Shown here: positions 18,760-29,479 of the stretch, piece by piece | Numbering within the stretch: the stretch's first letter is position 1 | Layout of the letters: every line of letters starts with the position of its first letter | NCBI GenBank assembly: GCA_019918135.1 | Contig: WBZZ01005583.1 | Coordinates: 62,001 to 126,000, forward strand | Reading direction: 5' to 3' | Length of the DNA: 64,000 nt | DNA from: Paulinella micropora | Taxonomy: Eukaryota > Cercozoa > Imbricatea > Euglyphida > Paulinellidae | Notes under the pieces: generated by a model | What the model was told of the DNA's origin: nothing | The model's input: the letters and a program-made list of their open reading frames with translations, nothing else | Databases searched by the model: none | Made by a program: the position numbers and the translations under genes

Positions 18760-21700
18760 ATGTCTGCCCATGGAGCTGGGCGACCGCCTCGTGTCGTCAC
18801 GATCACGCGCAATCTGCCCAAACCAATCCAACTCTTCGAATCGAGCGGCAAGGGCTCGTTCCCGGGAGAGGCCTGCTTTGCCAAGGGCAAAGAGCTGCAG
18901 CACACCTTTTTCTATAAACTTAACTTGCCCCCGGCCCCGACTCGCAGGGCAGGGCCCAGCAAGCCGAGCGCCACCTGTTTGGCTCCTGCCCCGACGCCCA
19001 AACCTTTTATCACGAGATTTACAGCTGCTTCAACGAGACGGAGCGCAGCTTCTTTGTCATCATCACCGACTCGTGCGCACTCTACCTGGACCTAGAATGG
19101 TATTCGCAGGGGACCGGGCCCGACGCAGAGTCCCAGCAGCGCCTGCACGCACTCCGAGACGCCGTGGGTCTCGCTCTGGCCGGGCTGGGGCTTGCACCCT
19201 CGGCCGCCGACGACATGCACAGCCACGACTTTGGGCGCGCGTGCCCCCCAGACGCAAACAACCCAGGCTGCTGGTATAAAAACTCGTTCCACGTCGCCTT
19301 CCCCAACGTCGTCTTCCAGTCGGTGCACGACGCAGGCAACTTTGTCCAGCAGTGGCTGCTGAGGGTCCAGGACCCCACTCCGGCGGCCACGCCCGAGCTG
19401 GGGAGTCTCGTGGCTTCCAGGCTCCGCTTCGACGCCTCCTTGCCACTCTACAAACACACCAAAAACAGCGGCAACATCATCGACCCCAGCGTCTATTCCA
19501 AAAGGCGCTGCTGGCGAATCCCGGGATCTCAGAAGATACAAGACCTCCTGCGAGCGGGAGTGGTGGCTCTCCCTCTGCCCAGCTACGAAGAATTCCTCAC
19601 ACACTGCCCAAGCCACTCTCCGCGCGGTCCCGCCACCGTCACCGTGCCCCCCTCCCAGCCGCAGCAGCAGCAGGCCGCGGGGCGACGAACCGCCCGCGGC
19701 GGCGCGCGTGAAGGCGGGCTGGCCCGCGCCCCGCCGCCGGCCGTCATCTCCGACCACCAACGCGCCATCCTCAGCAAACTGGACCTCATCCTCAAGGGCT
19801 GGGGCGACAGAACGTCCACCCTGTCCTTGCAGCCCGACAGAAAGTCAGGCTCTCTCTTCTTTGTCGTGTACACGGCCCGCGACAAGCGCGGGCGCCTGTG
19901 CCTCGTCCAAGAGACGCGCCGCCAACGACGCCTCGCCAGACAACAGAGCCAGCCCGTGGACGACGACGAAGACGACGAGGGGGTAGGCATTACTGCTCTT
20001 GCGAACGATACATCCATATATCACAAAAACAATAATGGCTACATGTTTCTTGGCGCCGGAGGCAACATCTTCTACGGTTGTCACGGAACCCGCTGCCGCT
20101 GCGCCCACGACCGCTCGAAAACAATCCTAGTGGGCAATCTGTTCGAAATCTGGACCGACATGCCCGCCGGCGCGCCCGCGCCTACACCTGCCCCCGCCCC
20201 GTGGGCCAACCGCCTGGGAAGGCACGCGCCCCGCGCCGGAGAAGACGCAGCGAGCGACGTCGACGACGACGACGAAGAGGGGGAAGAACGACCCATTTTC
20301 GTCGAGGAAGCCAAGGACGAAAACAAGGGCCCAGCCCGCGGAGGCGGCGGCGGGCCGCGTGAGCTCACGGACACCGAGCGCACTGCGCTCGTCCAAGAGC
20401 TCCTGCCCCACTTGGTTTCTTCGAGCTTCAGCGAGCTCCAGAGCTTTTTGGAAGAGGCAGGCTGGCCCGCAGCCGTCACGTCGAGGTTGCAACAGGTGGT
20501 GGTTTCCGGGTCGCGCAAGGTCCCGGCTGAGCAGAAGCAGCGCAGGGGCAAGCGGCGGCGGGCACAGCAGATAGCAGAAAACTCGGACGGGGGCTCCGAT
20601 GAAGAAGAATCCGCCTCTGACAAAGAAGACGGTGACAGCCCGAATGACGACGATGACGATGACGAAAAGCAAGAAAGCAAGGCCAAGGGCCGCGCCACAA
20701 CGTCCGTGCGATACCACCGCACGGACGAATTCTTAGTACCCTGCCCAGATTGTCCCGGGGAGGGCACGGGCGGCCAGCTCCGCATCGTCATGGATCTACA
20801 AGCGTGGTGGCTGCAGGTCTGTTCCTTGTGCACAGAGCGCAAAAAAGCCCAGTCCGCCACCGCGGGGCAGCCTGCTCGCAGCCCCCCGCACAAGCGCCGG
20901 CGTCTGGCCGAAGACGCTGGCGACGAGACTGAACACAACAACAGCAGCAGTAGCAGCAGCAGCAGCGGTAGCAGCAGCAGCAGTAGTAGTAGTAGCAGCA
21001 GCAGCAGCTCTGCACCGTCTAGGGCGCACGGCGCCTCTGCCCACCCCTGGCGTGGCGGGCGTCGTCGCCGCGCGCGACGGGCAGCGGGGCGCACGCTCTG
21101 CCGCGCGCCAGAACTACCGGACCTTGCCAGGGCGCAGCAGATAGCAGACGCCGAGCTGCGCGGGGCGGGTGGCTACCGTCTGCTCCGCACGCTACCCGAA
21201 CACCTAGAGTATTTTGGTGCAGAGCAATTGTATGTAGGGGCAGCTCTACCACAAAATGAACATAGGTACAATGACCGGTGGATGCGCAAGCTCGCACTCC
21301 CGAAGGAGGCCCGCCTCGTCTTTCTCAAGGCAATGATGGGCTGTGGCAAGACGGAGGCGTTTATCCAGTTACTGTTGGCAATCAAGGGGATCAACCCCAC
21401 TGGGATTTTTACAGACGAGGAAATGGCAACGCTGGCCCAGTTACGAGGGTCCAACGGCTCGTTCCGCATGCTCGTAATCGGGCCCCGAATCGCCTTTGAC
21501 CTCCAACTCTACCGGCGCCTGCAACAAGAGCTGGAGACACACGGGTTTTCAATTGAGTTTTATCAAGACCAGCGCACAACGCGAGGGGCTGGTGACCCAG
21601 ACTTCTGTGTGTATCAGTATGAAAGCCTGCATCACCTATCGGGCAAATACCCGTTTGACTTGGTAGTGTTAGACGAAAGTGAATCGACTCTGTTCAATGT

Positions 21701-23729
21701 CACAGCTGGGCTGTGCAAGGGTAACATCAATCAGAAGAACCCCCAAATGTTTGCTTACCTGCTACGAACAAGCAAGTGTGTGCTGGCCATGGACGCATTT
21801 CTCAGCCAGAAAAGCGTTCAGGTCCTGCAGACCCTGCTGAACACGGGGGCTGCCGCCGAGCGCCAGCTCGGCGGGGGCGAAGCAACGCCTAGGAACACGA
21901 TCCATTACTGGAGCACCTACACCGCGCACATGTACCGCCGCTGCTTCTTGCATCGCAGCTACGCCAGCTTCAAGCGAGCTCTTATGCTAGAACTAGCCCG
22001 GGGTCAACGCGTGGCGCTGCCATTTAGCAGCAAGCGCCAAGGCTCTGCTCTTAAGCGCTTTTTGGAAAACAAGTTCCCGGGCATACGCATTCTTTTTTAT
22101 TATCAGAACAGCCCGCGCATGTCAGACTTTGCCTGCAGCAACGAACAGCTCGTAAACGAGTGGCAACGTTATGACCTGGTGATGTGGACCAGCGTGCTCA
22201 CCTGCGGCGTGGATATTTCGTGCGATCATTTCGACGTCATGTTTAGCCTCCTAAACAACCCCCACATCCCTTTGCTGCACTACATGCAGATGGCCGGGCG
22301 CGTGAGGCAGCTCAGGCAGGCGCAGTGGCACCTGTACGTCGCCCATCCGCGTGCCGATCATGGGCGGGGGCCTGACACGCTTGCCCAGATACGCCAGTCG
22401 CTCGACCGAGAGGAGAGCCACACAGTTCACGTAGAGAGCCAATTTGGTGTGGACAGCAGCTGCTCTCCTTTGGTGCACGTCCAGGGCGAGGACGGGACCA
22501 TGCACTGGGCGGTCTCGGACCCCTGGGTTGCGCAATGCGCGTCCTACAACACACTCCAGTACGCGTTCGCGCGCCGGCGTGCCCTCCGCGAGCTCTTCTG
22601 GTACCTGCGCGACATGGGTCATGACATCGCTCAGGTGGACTACAGCTCCATCCGGCTCCCCCCCGTCTCACAAAGGCATGACTACCTCCGCGACAGAAAC
22701 GACCAGGAGCGCACCCTTCCCCGCGACGAAAAAAAGGCGCTGCGCGAAGCTCATTCGGCCGCGCGCGCCGAGGCCAAAGGGCAGACTCGCGATCAGCGCG
22801 AAAGCCGTCTGGAACGTCTGGCAAGCCGCGCACAGGTTGAGGAGGCTGTGATAGCGGCCTACGTGTCCCGCCGAAGAGCAGAGGAACAAGACTCCGAGCA
22901 AGAGGGCGAGCAGGAGAAAGAGGGGGAGTCTGCGGAGCCTCAGCTTGCAGAAGCTGAGGCGCCGCCTAGCTGGGGCGAGATTGTGCAGGAAGCCAAACGC
23001 CTTCAGAGCGGAGTCCTCAACGAGGAGGAACGCGCGCTGGTCGCCCATAAACCCACGCTGGCACAGGAAAAGCGCAAAGACCGAACTGCCCTCTTCACCT
23101 TTGCTGCTACCTTCCCCACCCTACAACCTTCATGGGAGACTGTCAGCGAGTGCCTTGCCAAGGATTTCTCGCGCCGCTACACCTGGTTTAAGCTGCTTTG
23201 TGATTACACCTTAGCTGATATCTATGCGCAGGAGTTTAAGCCAGGGAATTTCGTGTCCCTATTTGATGGCCAAAAAGTCAAGCTTCCCGCCCTAGCAGCA
23301 GTAGCCTCTTTCCTAAACGCCCTCAAGTGCAGCCTCCACAAAGATCACCTGCGTCTGCAGTTCGAAACCTGGGAAATCGACGCCAAGCAGCTCACTCAGT
23401 CCCTGCGCGCACTTCGCGCAGGCTGTCGCGTCGCGCGGGGAAAGTGGAACCCAAGTGCACACGTGCTAGCATCCCTCGACGACGAAAGCAAGGTGCTGTC
23501 TCTGCAGGCAGCACTCTCTGCTAGCAAAGATGTCATGCCGCTGCTACTCCCATGCAAACTAGTGCGAAACAAAAACCCAGCTCGACTCGACGGGAACTTC
23601 AGAAAAGGAAATAAAACCTTTTCTGCATACGAAATCGCACCCGACACGTTTAAAGGGCAGACGGCCTTTGAGATAGCAGAGGCTTGCACCCTCGCGACCC
23701 AGCCCCCTGTGGGCGATTACATGCGCTAA
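18760..23729 (+). CDS. AEP primase fused to UL9-like SF2 helicase (origin-binding type)
   Basis: The ATG at 18760 starts a frame whose sequence continues, one base back, in a second frame between about 18927 and 18995; from there it is open to 23729 (about 1,650 residues). Primase motifs: catalytic LYLDLEWY at 19080, NSFHVAFPN near 19284 and DPSVYSKRRCWRIPGSQK near 19483, as in herpes/pox-type AEP primases. Cys/His clusters at about 20073 (CHGTRCRCAH) and 20740 (CPDC...CSLC) suggest zinc ribbons. After a Ser tract come Walker A MMGCGKTEA (21344), DE box VVLDESES (21664) and motif VI MQMAGRVRQLRQ (22285). This resembles asfarvirus-type primase-helicases; it should prime and unwind at replication origins. 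The frame change may be an error in the C-rich stretch. Confidence 0.85.
20942..21011. repeat. AGC/AGT trinucleotide tract (Ser linker)
   Basis: About 20 codons of AGC and AGT encode a pure Ser linker between the zinc-ribbon region and the helicase. A shorter version is kept in the third helicase copy at 27270-27303. Confidence 0.9.
22937..22960. repeat. Palindrome within the helicase C-terminal region
   Basis: GCCTCAGCTT / AAGCTGAGGC, perfect 10-bp arms with a GCAG loop. The third copy carries it with one mismatch (27817-27840), and the second copy lacks it at the matching position. Confidence 0.8.
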
Positions 23730-23866
23730 AAGAAATGCTCAGGAAAAGCCCAGGAATATTACTTATCATGATACATTAAAAAACCGTCTCTCATTAAAAT
23801 CTCGTGTCGCAGCCCTAGTCGAGTTTCTTGTGTCACCCTCCGGCACTTTTCCTAGTCTCTCACAGG
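23730..23866. other. 3' flank of the primase-helicase gene
   Basis: A/T-rich, with TACATTAAAAAACCG and CATTAAAATCTCGTG. A CATTAAAATTT relative follows copy 2 at about 26538. Probable transcript end. Confidence 0.35.
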
Positions 23867-24320
23867 GTACTGCCTTTTCCTCCCTCACTACTGCCCTTTT
23901 CCCCGCACTACCGCCTTTGTTGACCGAATCAACACCGGTGCCTGGAAAAAGGGGCGGGGGTCACTCCCCCCAAAACATCGCTTTTCCTTATAAGCTTTGT
24001 TTATGATCCCCCTATGCTCATCCCCGGGGCCGCATGTGGGTACTGCCTTTTTCTCCCTCACTACTGCCCTTTTCCCCGCACTACTGCCTTTGTTGACCGA
24101 ATCACCACCGGTGCCTGAAAAAAGAGGCGGGGGTCACTCCACCAAAAACATCGCTTTTCCTTATAAGCTTTGTTTATGATCCCCCCTATGCTCATCCCCG
24201 GGGCCGCATGGGGGTACTGCCTTTTTCTCCCTCACTACTGCCTTTTTTTCCCCACACTACTGCCTTTTTTGACCGAATCACCACCTGTGCCTGAAAAAAG
24301 GGGCGGGGGTCGTTTTGGCG
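23867..24320 (+). repeat. 173-bp tandem repeats, about 2.6 copies (promoter or origin candidate)
   Basis: TACTGCC(T)TTT..CTCCCTCACTACTGC, GACCGAATCA, a CACCGGTG-type palindrome, a GGGGCGGGGG box and CTTATAAGCTTTG recur with a period of about 173 (for example CTTATAAGC at 23987 and 24160). Order and spacing resemble stacked promoters with GC box and TATA box. The array precedes helicase copy 2. A related pair precedes copy 3 at 26620-26990. Confidence 0.75.
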
Positions 24321-25228
24321 CAAACCCTGCGTCCTTGCGCAGCTCCCCCCGCTCCTGTGCTGTCCAGCGCAGTCCGGTCCAAATCGTACACAGCCATTCC
24401 CTATATATTTTCAACTGCCATGTCCGATATAGACCAGAGCCAAGGCTTTCGAAGATGAGCCACAGTCCAGAAGGTAGCAGGGACGGAGGGGGGGGGGGGG
24501 GCGGGCCCCCCCGCGCAAACAAACGCCCGTTTGATTTAGTCGTCCTCGACGAAAGTGAGTCGACACTTTTCAATGTTACAGCTGCGTTGTGCAGGGGGGA
24601 CCTCAACCAGAAAAATGCTCAAATGTTTGCTCACTTGCTGCGAAGCAGCAAGTGTGTGCTCGCCATGGATGCCTTTCTCAGCCAGAAAAGTGTGGAGGTC
24701 TTGGGGACACTACTGAGCGCATGCACCGCCGCTGAGCTGGCACTCGGCGGCGGCCAGGCCACGCCTGAAAACACCTTTCACCTCTGGAATACTTACACTG
24801 CGCACATGTACCGCCGCTGTTTCGTGCACCGCAGCCACAACAGCTTCAAACGCTCACTTATGCTAGCCCTTTGCCGAGGCCAGCGCGTTGCGCTGCCATT
24901 GGGCTCCAAAAAGCAGGGCTCGGCGCTCAAGCGCTTTCTGGAGTCCAAGTTTCCGGGCATACGCATTCTTTTTTATTACCAGGGCAGCCCGCGCATGTCC
25001 GACTTTGCTTGCAGCAACGAACAGCTGGTCCATGAGTGGGCCAAATATGATGTGGTGATGTGGACATCAGTGCTAACCGTAGGAGTAGATATATCTTGCG
25101 ACCACTTCGACGTCATGTTTAGCCTCCTGAACAACCCCCATATTCCGCTCCTGCACTACATGCAGATGGCTGGGCGTGTGCGGCAGCTTAGGCAATTGCA
25201 ATGGCACCTGTACGTCTCCCACCCGCGC

Positions 25229-25283
25229 CCAGCCCGCTAGCGCGGGCTGGATGGGGGGCTCGGGGGGTCTTGCCCCCCGGGGC
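25229..25283. repeat. Palindromic element at a deletion junction in copy 2 (first)
   Basis: AGCCCGC-TAGC-GCGGGCT, a G-rich spacer, then a decayed GGGGGG...CCCCCC palindrome. Sequence on the left matches the intact gene up to about 22353 and on the right resumes at about 22499. Confidence 0.8.
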
Positions 25284-26186
25284 GCATGCACTGGGCCAGG
25301 GCCGACCCCTGGGTCGCACAGTGCGCGTCTTTCAACACGCTCAGCACCGCCTTCTCGCGCCGGCGCGCTCTTCGCGAACTATTCTGGTACCTGCGGGAAA
25401 TAACTTCAGATATCGTTCAGGTAGACTACAGCGCCATCCGACTCCCACCCCGCGCACAAAGACATGACTACCTCCGCGACTACAACGACCAGGAGCGAGC
25501 ACTCTCGCGCACCGAGAACAAGGCCCTGCGCGCAGCGCACGCGGCGGCGCGCGCCGAGAGCAAACTTCAAACTCAAGAGCAGCGGGCGAGCCGCCAGGAA
25601 CGCCTGGAAAGCCGCGTACAGATCGAGGAGGCAGTAATGACAGCCTACACTTCCCGCCGAATGGCGGAGGATCAAGACTCCGACGAACAAGAGGGCACCC
25701 AGGAGCAGGAGGCAGATCTGTCTGTGCAGCTCCATCCTGAAATAGAGCCACCGCCGCCTAGCTGGGATGAGATTGTTCAGGAAGCCAAGCGTCTTCATAG
25801 CGGAGTCTGCAATGAGGAAGAACGCGCTCTGGCAACACACAACCCCGTGCTGGCGCAGGAAAAGCGCAAGGACCGGACAGCTCTCTTTACCTTTGCTGCC
25901 ACGTTCCCCACTTTGCAACCTTCCTGGACAACAGTCACCGAGTGCCTGTCCAAGGACTTCTCGCGCTTGTACCTCTGGCTCAAACTTCTCAGCGAACATA
26001 CCATTTCCGAGGTCTACGCGCAGGAGTTCAAGCCAGGGACTTTCGTAGCTCTATTCGACAGTCAAAAGGTCACGCTCCCTGCTCTGGCGGCAGTAGCCTC
26101 TTTTCTCACAGCGCTGAAGTGTAGTTTCCACAGAGACAACCGAGTTCTGCAGTTCGAAACCCTGAATATCGACGCCAGGCAGCTCG

Positions 26187-26240
26187 GGGGGCATGCCCCC
26201 CGCGCCCCCCCTCCCAGCCCGCGGCAGCGGGCTGGCAGCT
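26187..26240. repeat. Palindromic element at a deletion junction in copy 2 (second)
   Basis: GGGGGGCATGCCCCCC, spacer GCGCCCCCCCTC, then CCAGCCCGC...GCGGGCTGG. It is in opposite orientation to the element at 25229. The left flank matches the intact gene to about 23393 and the right flank resumes near 23508. Confidence 0.85.
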
Positions 26241-26456
26241 CTAGCTGCTAGCAAGGATGTCATGCCCCTGCTTCTTCCGTGCAAACTAGTGCGAACCCCA
26301 AACCCTGATCGACCTGACGGAAAGTTCAAACAGGGGGGTCAAACCTTCTCGGCATACGAAATCGTACCCGACACGTTCCAGGGACAGACTGCCTGGGAGA
26401 TCGCAGAGGCATGCACTCTCGCGACCCAACCCCCCGCGGGCGAGTACACAAACTAA

Positions 26457-26619
26457 AAAAACGCGCACAAAGAAAAAGTCACATAAAAATTCGTTTGTGA
26501 TAATACACACCGCGCTGAAGCGTCCCCTTTCCTCGCTCATTAAAATTTTTACTCTCCAGCCTAGGCCTGTGCTTTGCGCGACCCTTGTGCCCCTGAGAGA
26601 ACGCCCCTCCCCCCTGGGG
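26457..26619. other. 3' flank of helicase copy 2
   Basis: A/T-rich segment with ACATAAAAATTCGTTTGTGA and CATTAAAATTTTTAC. The AAAATTCGTTT motif recurs at 28648 and 29788 (shared 3' flank family). Confidence 0.4.
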
Positions 26620-27000
26620 GCTACTGCCCTTTTCCTGATGGGGGGGCCACTGCCTTTTTCCGGTGGGCTACTGCCCCTTTTCGGCCGTATCACGTGTGCA
26701 CACACCACCGCTCACCTGAAAACATCTGGGTCCAGGCCTGACCAAAAAACGCTGTTTGTATATAAGCTCTACTACCCCCTTTTCTGCTACTTAGGGGCAC
26801 GGGGGTGGCGCCGAGGGGCCACAGAAAACCCGCCACCGGTGGCGGTGGGGGGCTACAGCCTTTTTTCCGGTGGGCTACTGCCCCTTTTCGGCCGTATCAC
26901 TCACACACCACCGCTCACCGGAAAACATCTGGGTCCAGGCCTGACCAAAAAACGCTGTTTGTATAAAACTCTCTCGCTCTCACTCGTTGTCTGTTGTTTT
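26620..27000 (+). repeat. Duplicated promoter-like module, two copies
   Basis: GGGCTACTGCCCCTTTTCGG, CCGTATCAC, ACCACCGCTCACC, GAAAACATCTGGGTCCAGG and GCTGTTTGTATA(TA)A occur twice (about 26660-26765 and 26870-26970). They are diverged relatives of the 173-bp repeats at 23.9-24.3 kb. Each ends in a TATA-like box. Confidence 0.7.
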
Positions 27001-27302
27001 TGCCGCCTAGGGACCCCCCCTCCTCACAATTTGCGCAGTGGCCTGGGGGGGAAAGCTGCTGAAATCGCAGCAGCTCCCGCCCCAGTTTAGAACGCGCACC
27101 TCTGGCGCACCATCCTGCTGCCGTGGACTGAAAGGGGTTGCAGGGGGGGGGGGGGGCGTGCTCCCGCGGAAGCCCCAGCCCTGCTCCCCAGCCCCCCCCC
27201 GCACAAGCGCCAGCGTCTGGGCCAAGAAGACGACGACGACGAGACCGAACACAAAAACAGCAACACTAGCAGCAGCAGTAGTAGTAGCAGCAGTAGCAGC
27301 AG

Positions 27303-27362
27303 CGGGGCACGCCCCGCTGCCGCGGGCTGGAAGGGGGGGCGCGGCGGGCATGCTCCCTGGCG
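27303..27362. repeat. Palindromic element replacing the helicase core in copy 3
   Basis: GCGGGGCACGCCCCGC, CCGCGGGCTGG, a G-run spacer and GGCGGGCATGCTCCC. It occupies the junction of a roughly 1.46-kb deletion relative to the intact gene. Confidence 0.75.
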
Positions 27363-28269
27363 CGTCAAGGGCGAGGACGGGACCATGCACTGGGAGGTCT
27401 CGGAACCCTGGGTTGCGCAATGCGCGTCCTACAACACACTCCAGTACTCTTTCGCGCGCCGGCGTGCCCTCCGCGAGCTCTTCTGGTACCTGCGCGATAT
27501 GGGTCATGACATCACCCAGGTGGACTACAGCTCCATCCGGCTCCCTCCCGTCTCACAAAGGCATGACTACCTCCGCGCCAGAAACGACCAGGAGCGCACC
27601 CTTCCCCGCGACGAGAAAAAGGCGCTGCGCGAAGCGCATTCGACCGCGCGTGCCGAAGCAAAGGAGCACACTCGCGAGCAGCGCGAGAGCCGTCGGGAAC
27701 GTCTGGCGGCGCGCGCACAGGTGGAAGAGGCTGTGATAGCGGCCTACGTGTCCCGCCGAAGAGCGGAAGAACAAGACTCCGAGCAAGAGGGCGACCAAGA
27801 GGAAGAGGGGGAGTCTGCGGAGCCTCAGCTTGCAGAAGCTGGGGCGCCGCCTAGCTGGGGCGAGATTGTGCAGGAAGCCCCAACTAGGCCTTCAGAGCGG
27901 AGTTCTCAACGAGGAGGAACGCGCGCTGGTCGCCCATAAACCCACGCTGGCACAGGAAAAGCGCAAAGACCGAACTGCCCTCTTCACCTTTGCTGCTACC
28001 TTCCCCACCCTACAACCTTCATGGGAGACTGTCAGCGAGTGCCTTGCCAAGGATTTCTCGCGCCGCTACACCTGGTTTAAGCTGCTTTGTGATTACACCT
28101 TAGCTGATATCTATGCGCAGGAGTTTAAGCCAGGGAATTTCGTGTCCCTATTTGATGGCCAAAAAGTCAAGCTTCCAGCCCTAGCAGCAGTGGCATCCCG
28201 GGTCTGCCCTTAAGTGCAGCCTCCACAAAGACAACCGGGTTCTACAGTTTGCAACCTGGGAAATCGATG

Positions 28270-28323
28270 GACGCGACAGCCTGCTTGGAGTCCTTGCGCG
28301 CACTCCAAGCAGGCTGTCGCGTC
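28270..28323. repeat. 22-bp-arm perfect inverted repeat in copy 3
   Basis: Arms 28270-28291 and 28302-28323 are exact reverse complements around a 10-base loop. The right arm follows the homologous sequence of the intact gene (about 23411-23434), whereas the left arm replaces what the intact gene has there. The left arm therefore looks copied from the right arm. Confidence 0.9.
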
Positions 28324-28472
28324 GTACTAGAAAGGTGGCACCCGAGCCCACACATCCTATTCGTCCTGGAAGACAAAGTCTCTGCAGGTAGCCCTCGCTG
28401 CCAGCAAAGCGAGGCGAGGGCTTCTTCCGTGCAAGCTAGTGCGAACCAGAAACCCCTCTCGACCCGACGCCA

Positions 28473-28521
28473 GCCCGCTGCCGCGGACTGGAAGGGGGGG
28501 CACGGGGGGCATGCCCCCCGT
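28473..28521. repeat. Palindromic element ending helicase copy 3
   Basis: CAGCCCGCTGCCGCGGACTG, spacer GAAGGGGGG, then GGGGGGCATGCCCCCC. Homology to the helicase C-terminus ends at its left edge. Confidence 0.8.
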
Positions 28522-28625
28522 GTCAAGGGAAAAAGCTCAACGTCTGGGCTTGCTCCGTGCTACCTTTTGCTGCGGGCCAGGGGAGCAGAGACGCGGCGGG
28601 GCCTAGAAGAGAGGGGAAGCGGTCG

Positions 28626-28747
28626 TAAGCTTGACTTTTTTTTAATTAAAATTCGTTTATGATACAATTAGGTATCTTGAAGTTTCGTTCTTGAAACTCC
28701 CTGCCGAGGGTGTGTCTCCCTCTCCAGCCCGCGCAAGCGGGCTGGGT
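28626..28747. repeat. 3' flank repeat with palindromic element
   Basis: CGTAAGCTTGACTTTTTTTT, AATTCGTTTATGA and GAAACTCCCTGCCGAG recur at 29766-29833 (and partly at 30684-30780). A short palindromic element (CCAGCCCGC/GCGGGCTGG) stands at 28718-28741. Confidence 0.65.
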
Positions 28748-29461
28748 TTAGAACATGTGCATTTGGTCCTTGCTGCGCCAAAGCACCAGATACGCAAGGG
28801 CCAGAACGCACGTGACAAACAGCAGCAAGAATACGAGGCAGCAGCCCTTATTTTTTAAGGTGGGACCTGGCTGATAGTGCTCTTGCTGAGAGTTCGAATC
28901 GTTGTATGGTTTAAATAGGCAACAAAAACAACACGTGTACACAACAGTCAGGAGCAGAAAGAACAAGCAGCTGATCCCTACGTTGCGGGTTCTGTGGTAA
29001 TCCTCGATGCACACGATGAAGGGCGTGTAGTTAGTGGTGCAAGGGAGGAGCCCCAAACATGCATAGCAGACTACGTCGAAGCTCAGCATGACCTCGGACC
29101 ACTATTGGCGCCGTAGCCATAGCTTGCTCTTGTACAAGATATTATCTTCGCTATTCCCGGTGTAGCGACGTTCTAATAGGCCATCCCTAAGGCCATAGGG
29201 CCACGCCTTCAGTTCGGCGTGGAATTCCCATTCTGGTTGTTGGCAAGACTTCCGGCGTGTGACCACACCGGCCAGCTTGACAAAATCGCAATCCGGAAAC
29301 TCCGCAAAGGGCTGGACCTTAAACACGTTTACATGATCTTTGGGCTTGGAGAGTGTCAACGAGTGCGTATGATTGTTCTGCGTCTTCTGCAGGGATTCAA
29401 TCTGATTTATATAAGATGAGCTGGCTCCAGCAATCCCAAGAAATTGCAACATCATCAGCAT
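28748..29461 (-). CDS. Two-TM membrane protein with an in-frame TAG
   Basis: The ATG at 29461 starts a signal-like N-terminus (MLMMLQFLGIAGASSS) and an ectodomain with one NHT sequon and several Cys. The frame meets a TAG at 29102-29104 (context CAA TAG TGG) and continues in the same frame through an ATG at 29089 into two TM helices (GISCLFFLLLTVVYTCCFCC and CCLVFLLLFVTCVLALAYLV) separated by a polar loop. Ectodomain plus double TM would make one sensible membrane glycoprotein, so the TAG is either a nonsense mutation, a readthrough stop or a boundary between two genes. The gene near 33 kb has the same layout. Confidence 0.55.
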
Positions 29462-29479
29462 GGCGGATCTTGCTGACAA

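Larger units (their letters stand above)
24454..26456 (+). pseudogene. Second helicase copy, truncated and broken
   Basis: From about 24522 the sequence follows the intact gene from its DE box (about 21647) to the end, diverged but clearly homologous (VVLDESES, MQMAGRVRQLRQ kept). The primase, zinc ribbons and Walker A region are absent. The first frame ends at 25240 where a palindromic element (about 25229-25283) replaces about 145 bases present in the intact copy. A second frame runs to 26251 where another element (26187-26240) replaces about 114 bases; the final frame ends at 26456. Protein-level similarity remains high outside the scars, so decay is recent or parts are still expressed. 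An ATG at 24454 could start the first piece. Confidence 0.8.
27170..28540 (+). pseudogene. Third helicase copy, core deleted
   Basis: Starts with the intact gene's region before the Ser linker (about 20871), continues through a shortened Ser tract to 27303, then a palindromic element stands where about 1.46 kb including the whole helicase core is missing. Homology resumes at 27363 (intact 22480) and runs, nearly identical in places, to about 28440. Frames open at 27385-27939 and then 27830-28213 need a change near 27890, where a short insertion lies. Further damage includes a 22-bp-arm inverted repeat (28270-28323) and another element (28473-28521) that ends the homology. No helicase activity is possible. 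Confidence 0.85.

Noticed and set aside
20081..21094. Long minus-strand frame opposite the primase-helicase, with Leu and Ser runs
   Set aside because: Produced by the GC-rich complement of coding sequence and the AGC repeat; no start context or domain, while the plus strand has clear motifs.
24170..24453. Start of helicase copy 2 inside the 173-bp repeats
   Set aside because: The frame is open there, but the sequence is repeat DNA; homology to the helicase begins only at about 24522.
26187..26248. Target-site duplication (GCAGCTC) around a palindromic element
   Set aside because: Comparison with the intact copy shows that left and right GCAGC-like sequences are native, so no duplication is proven.
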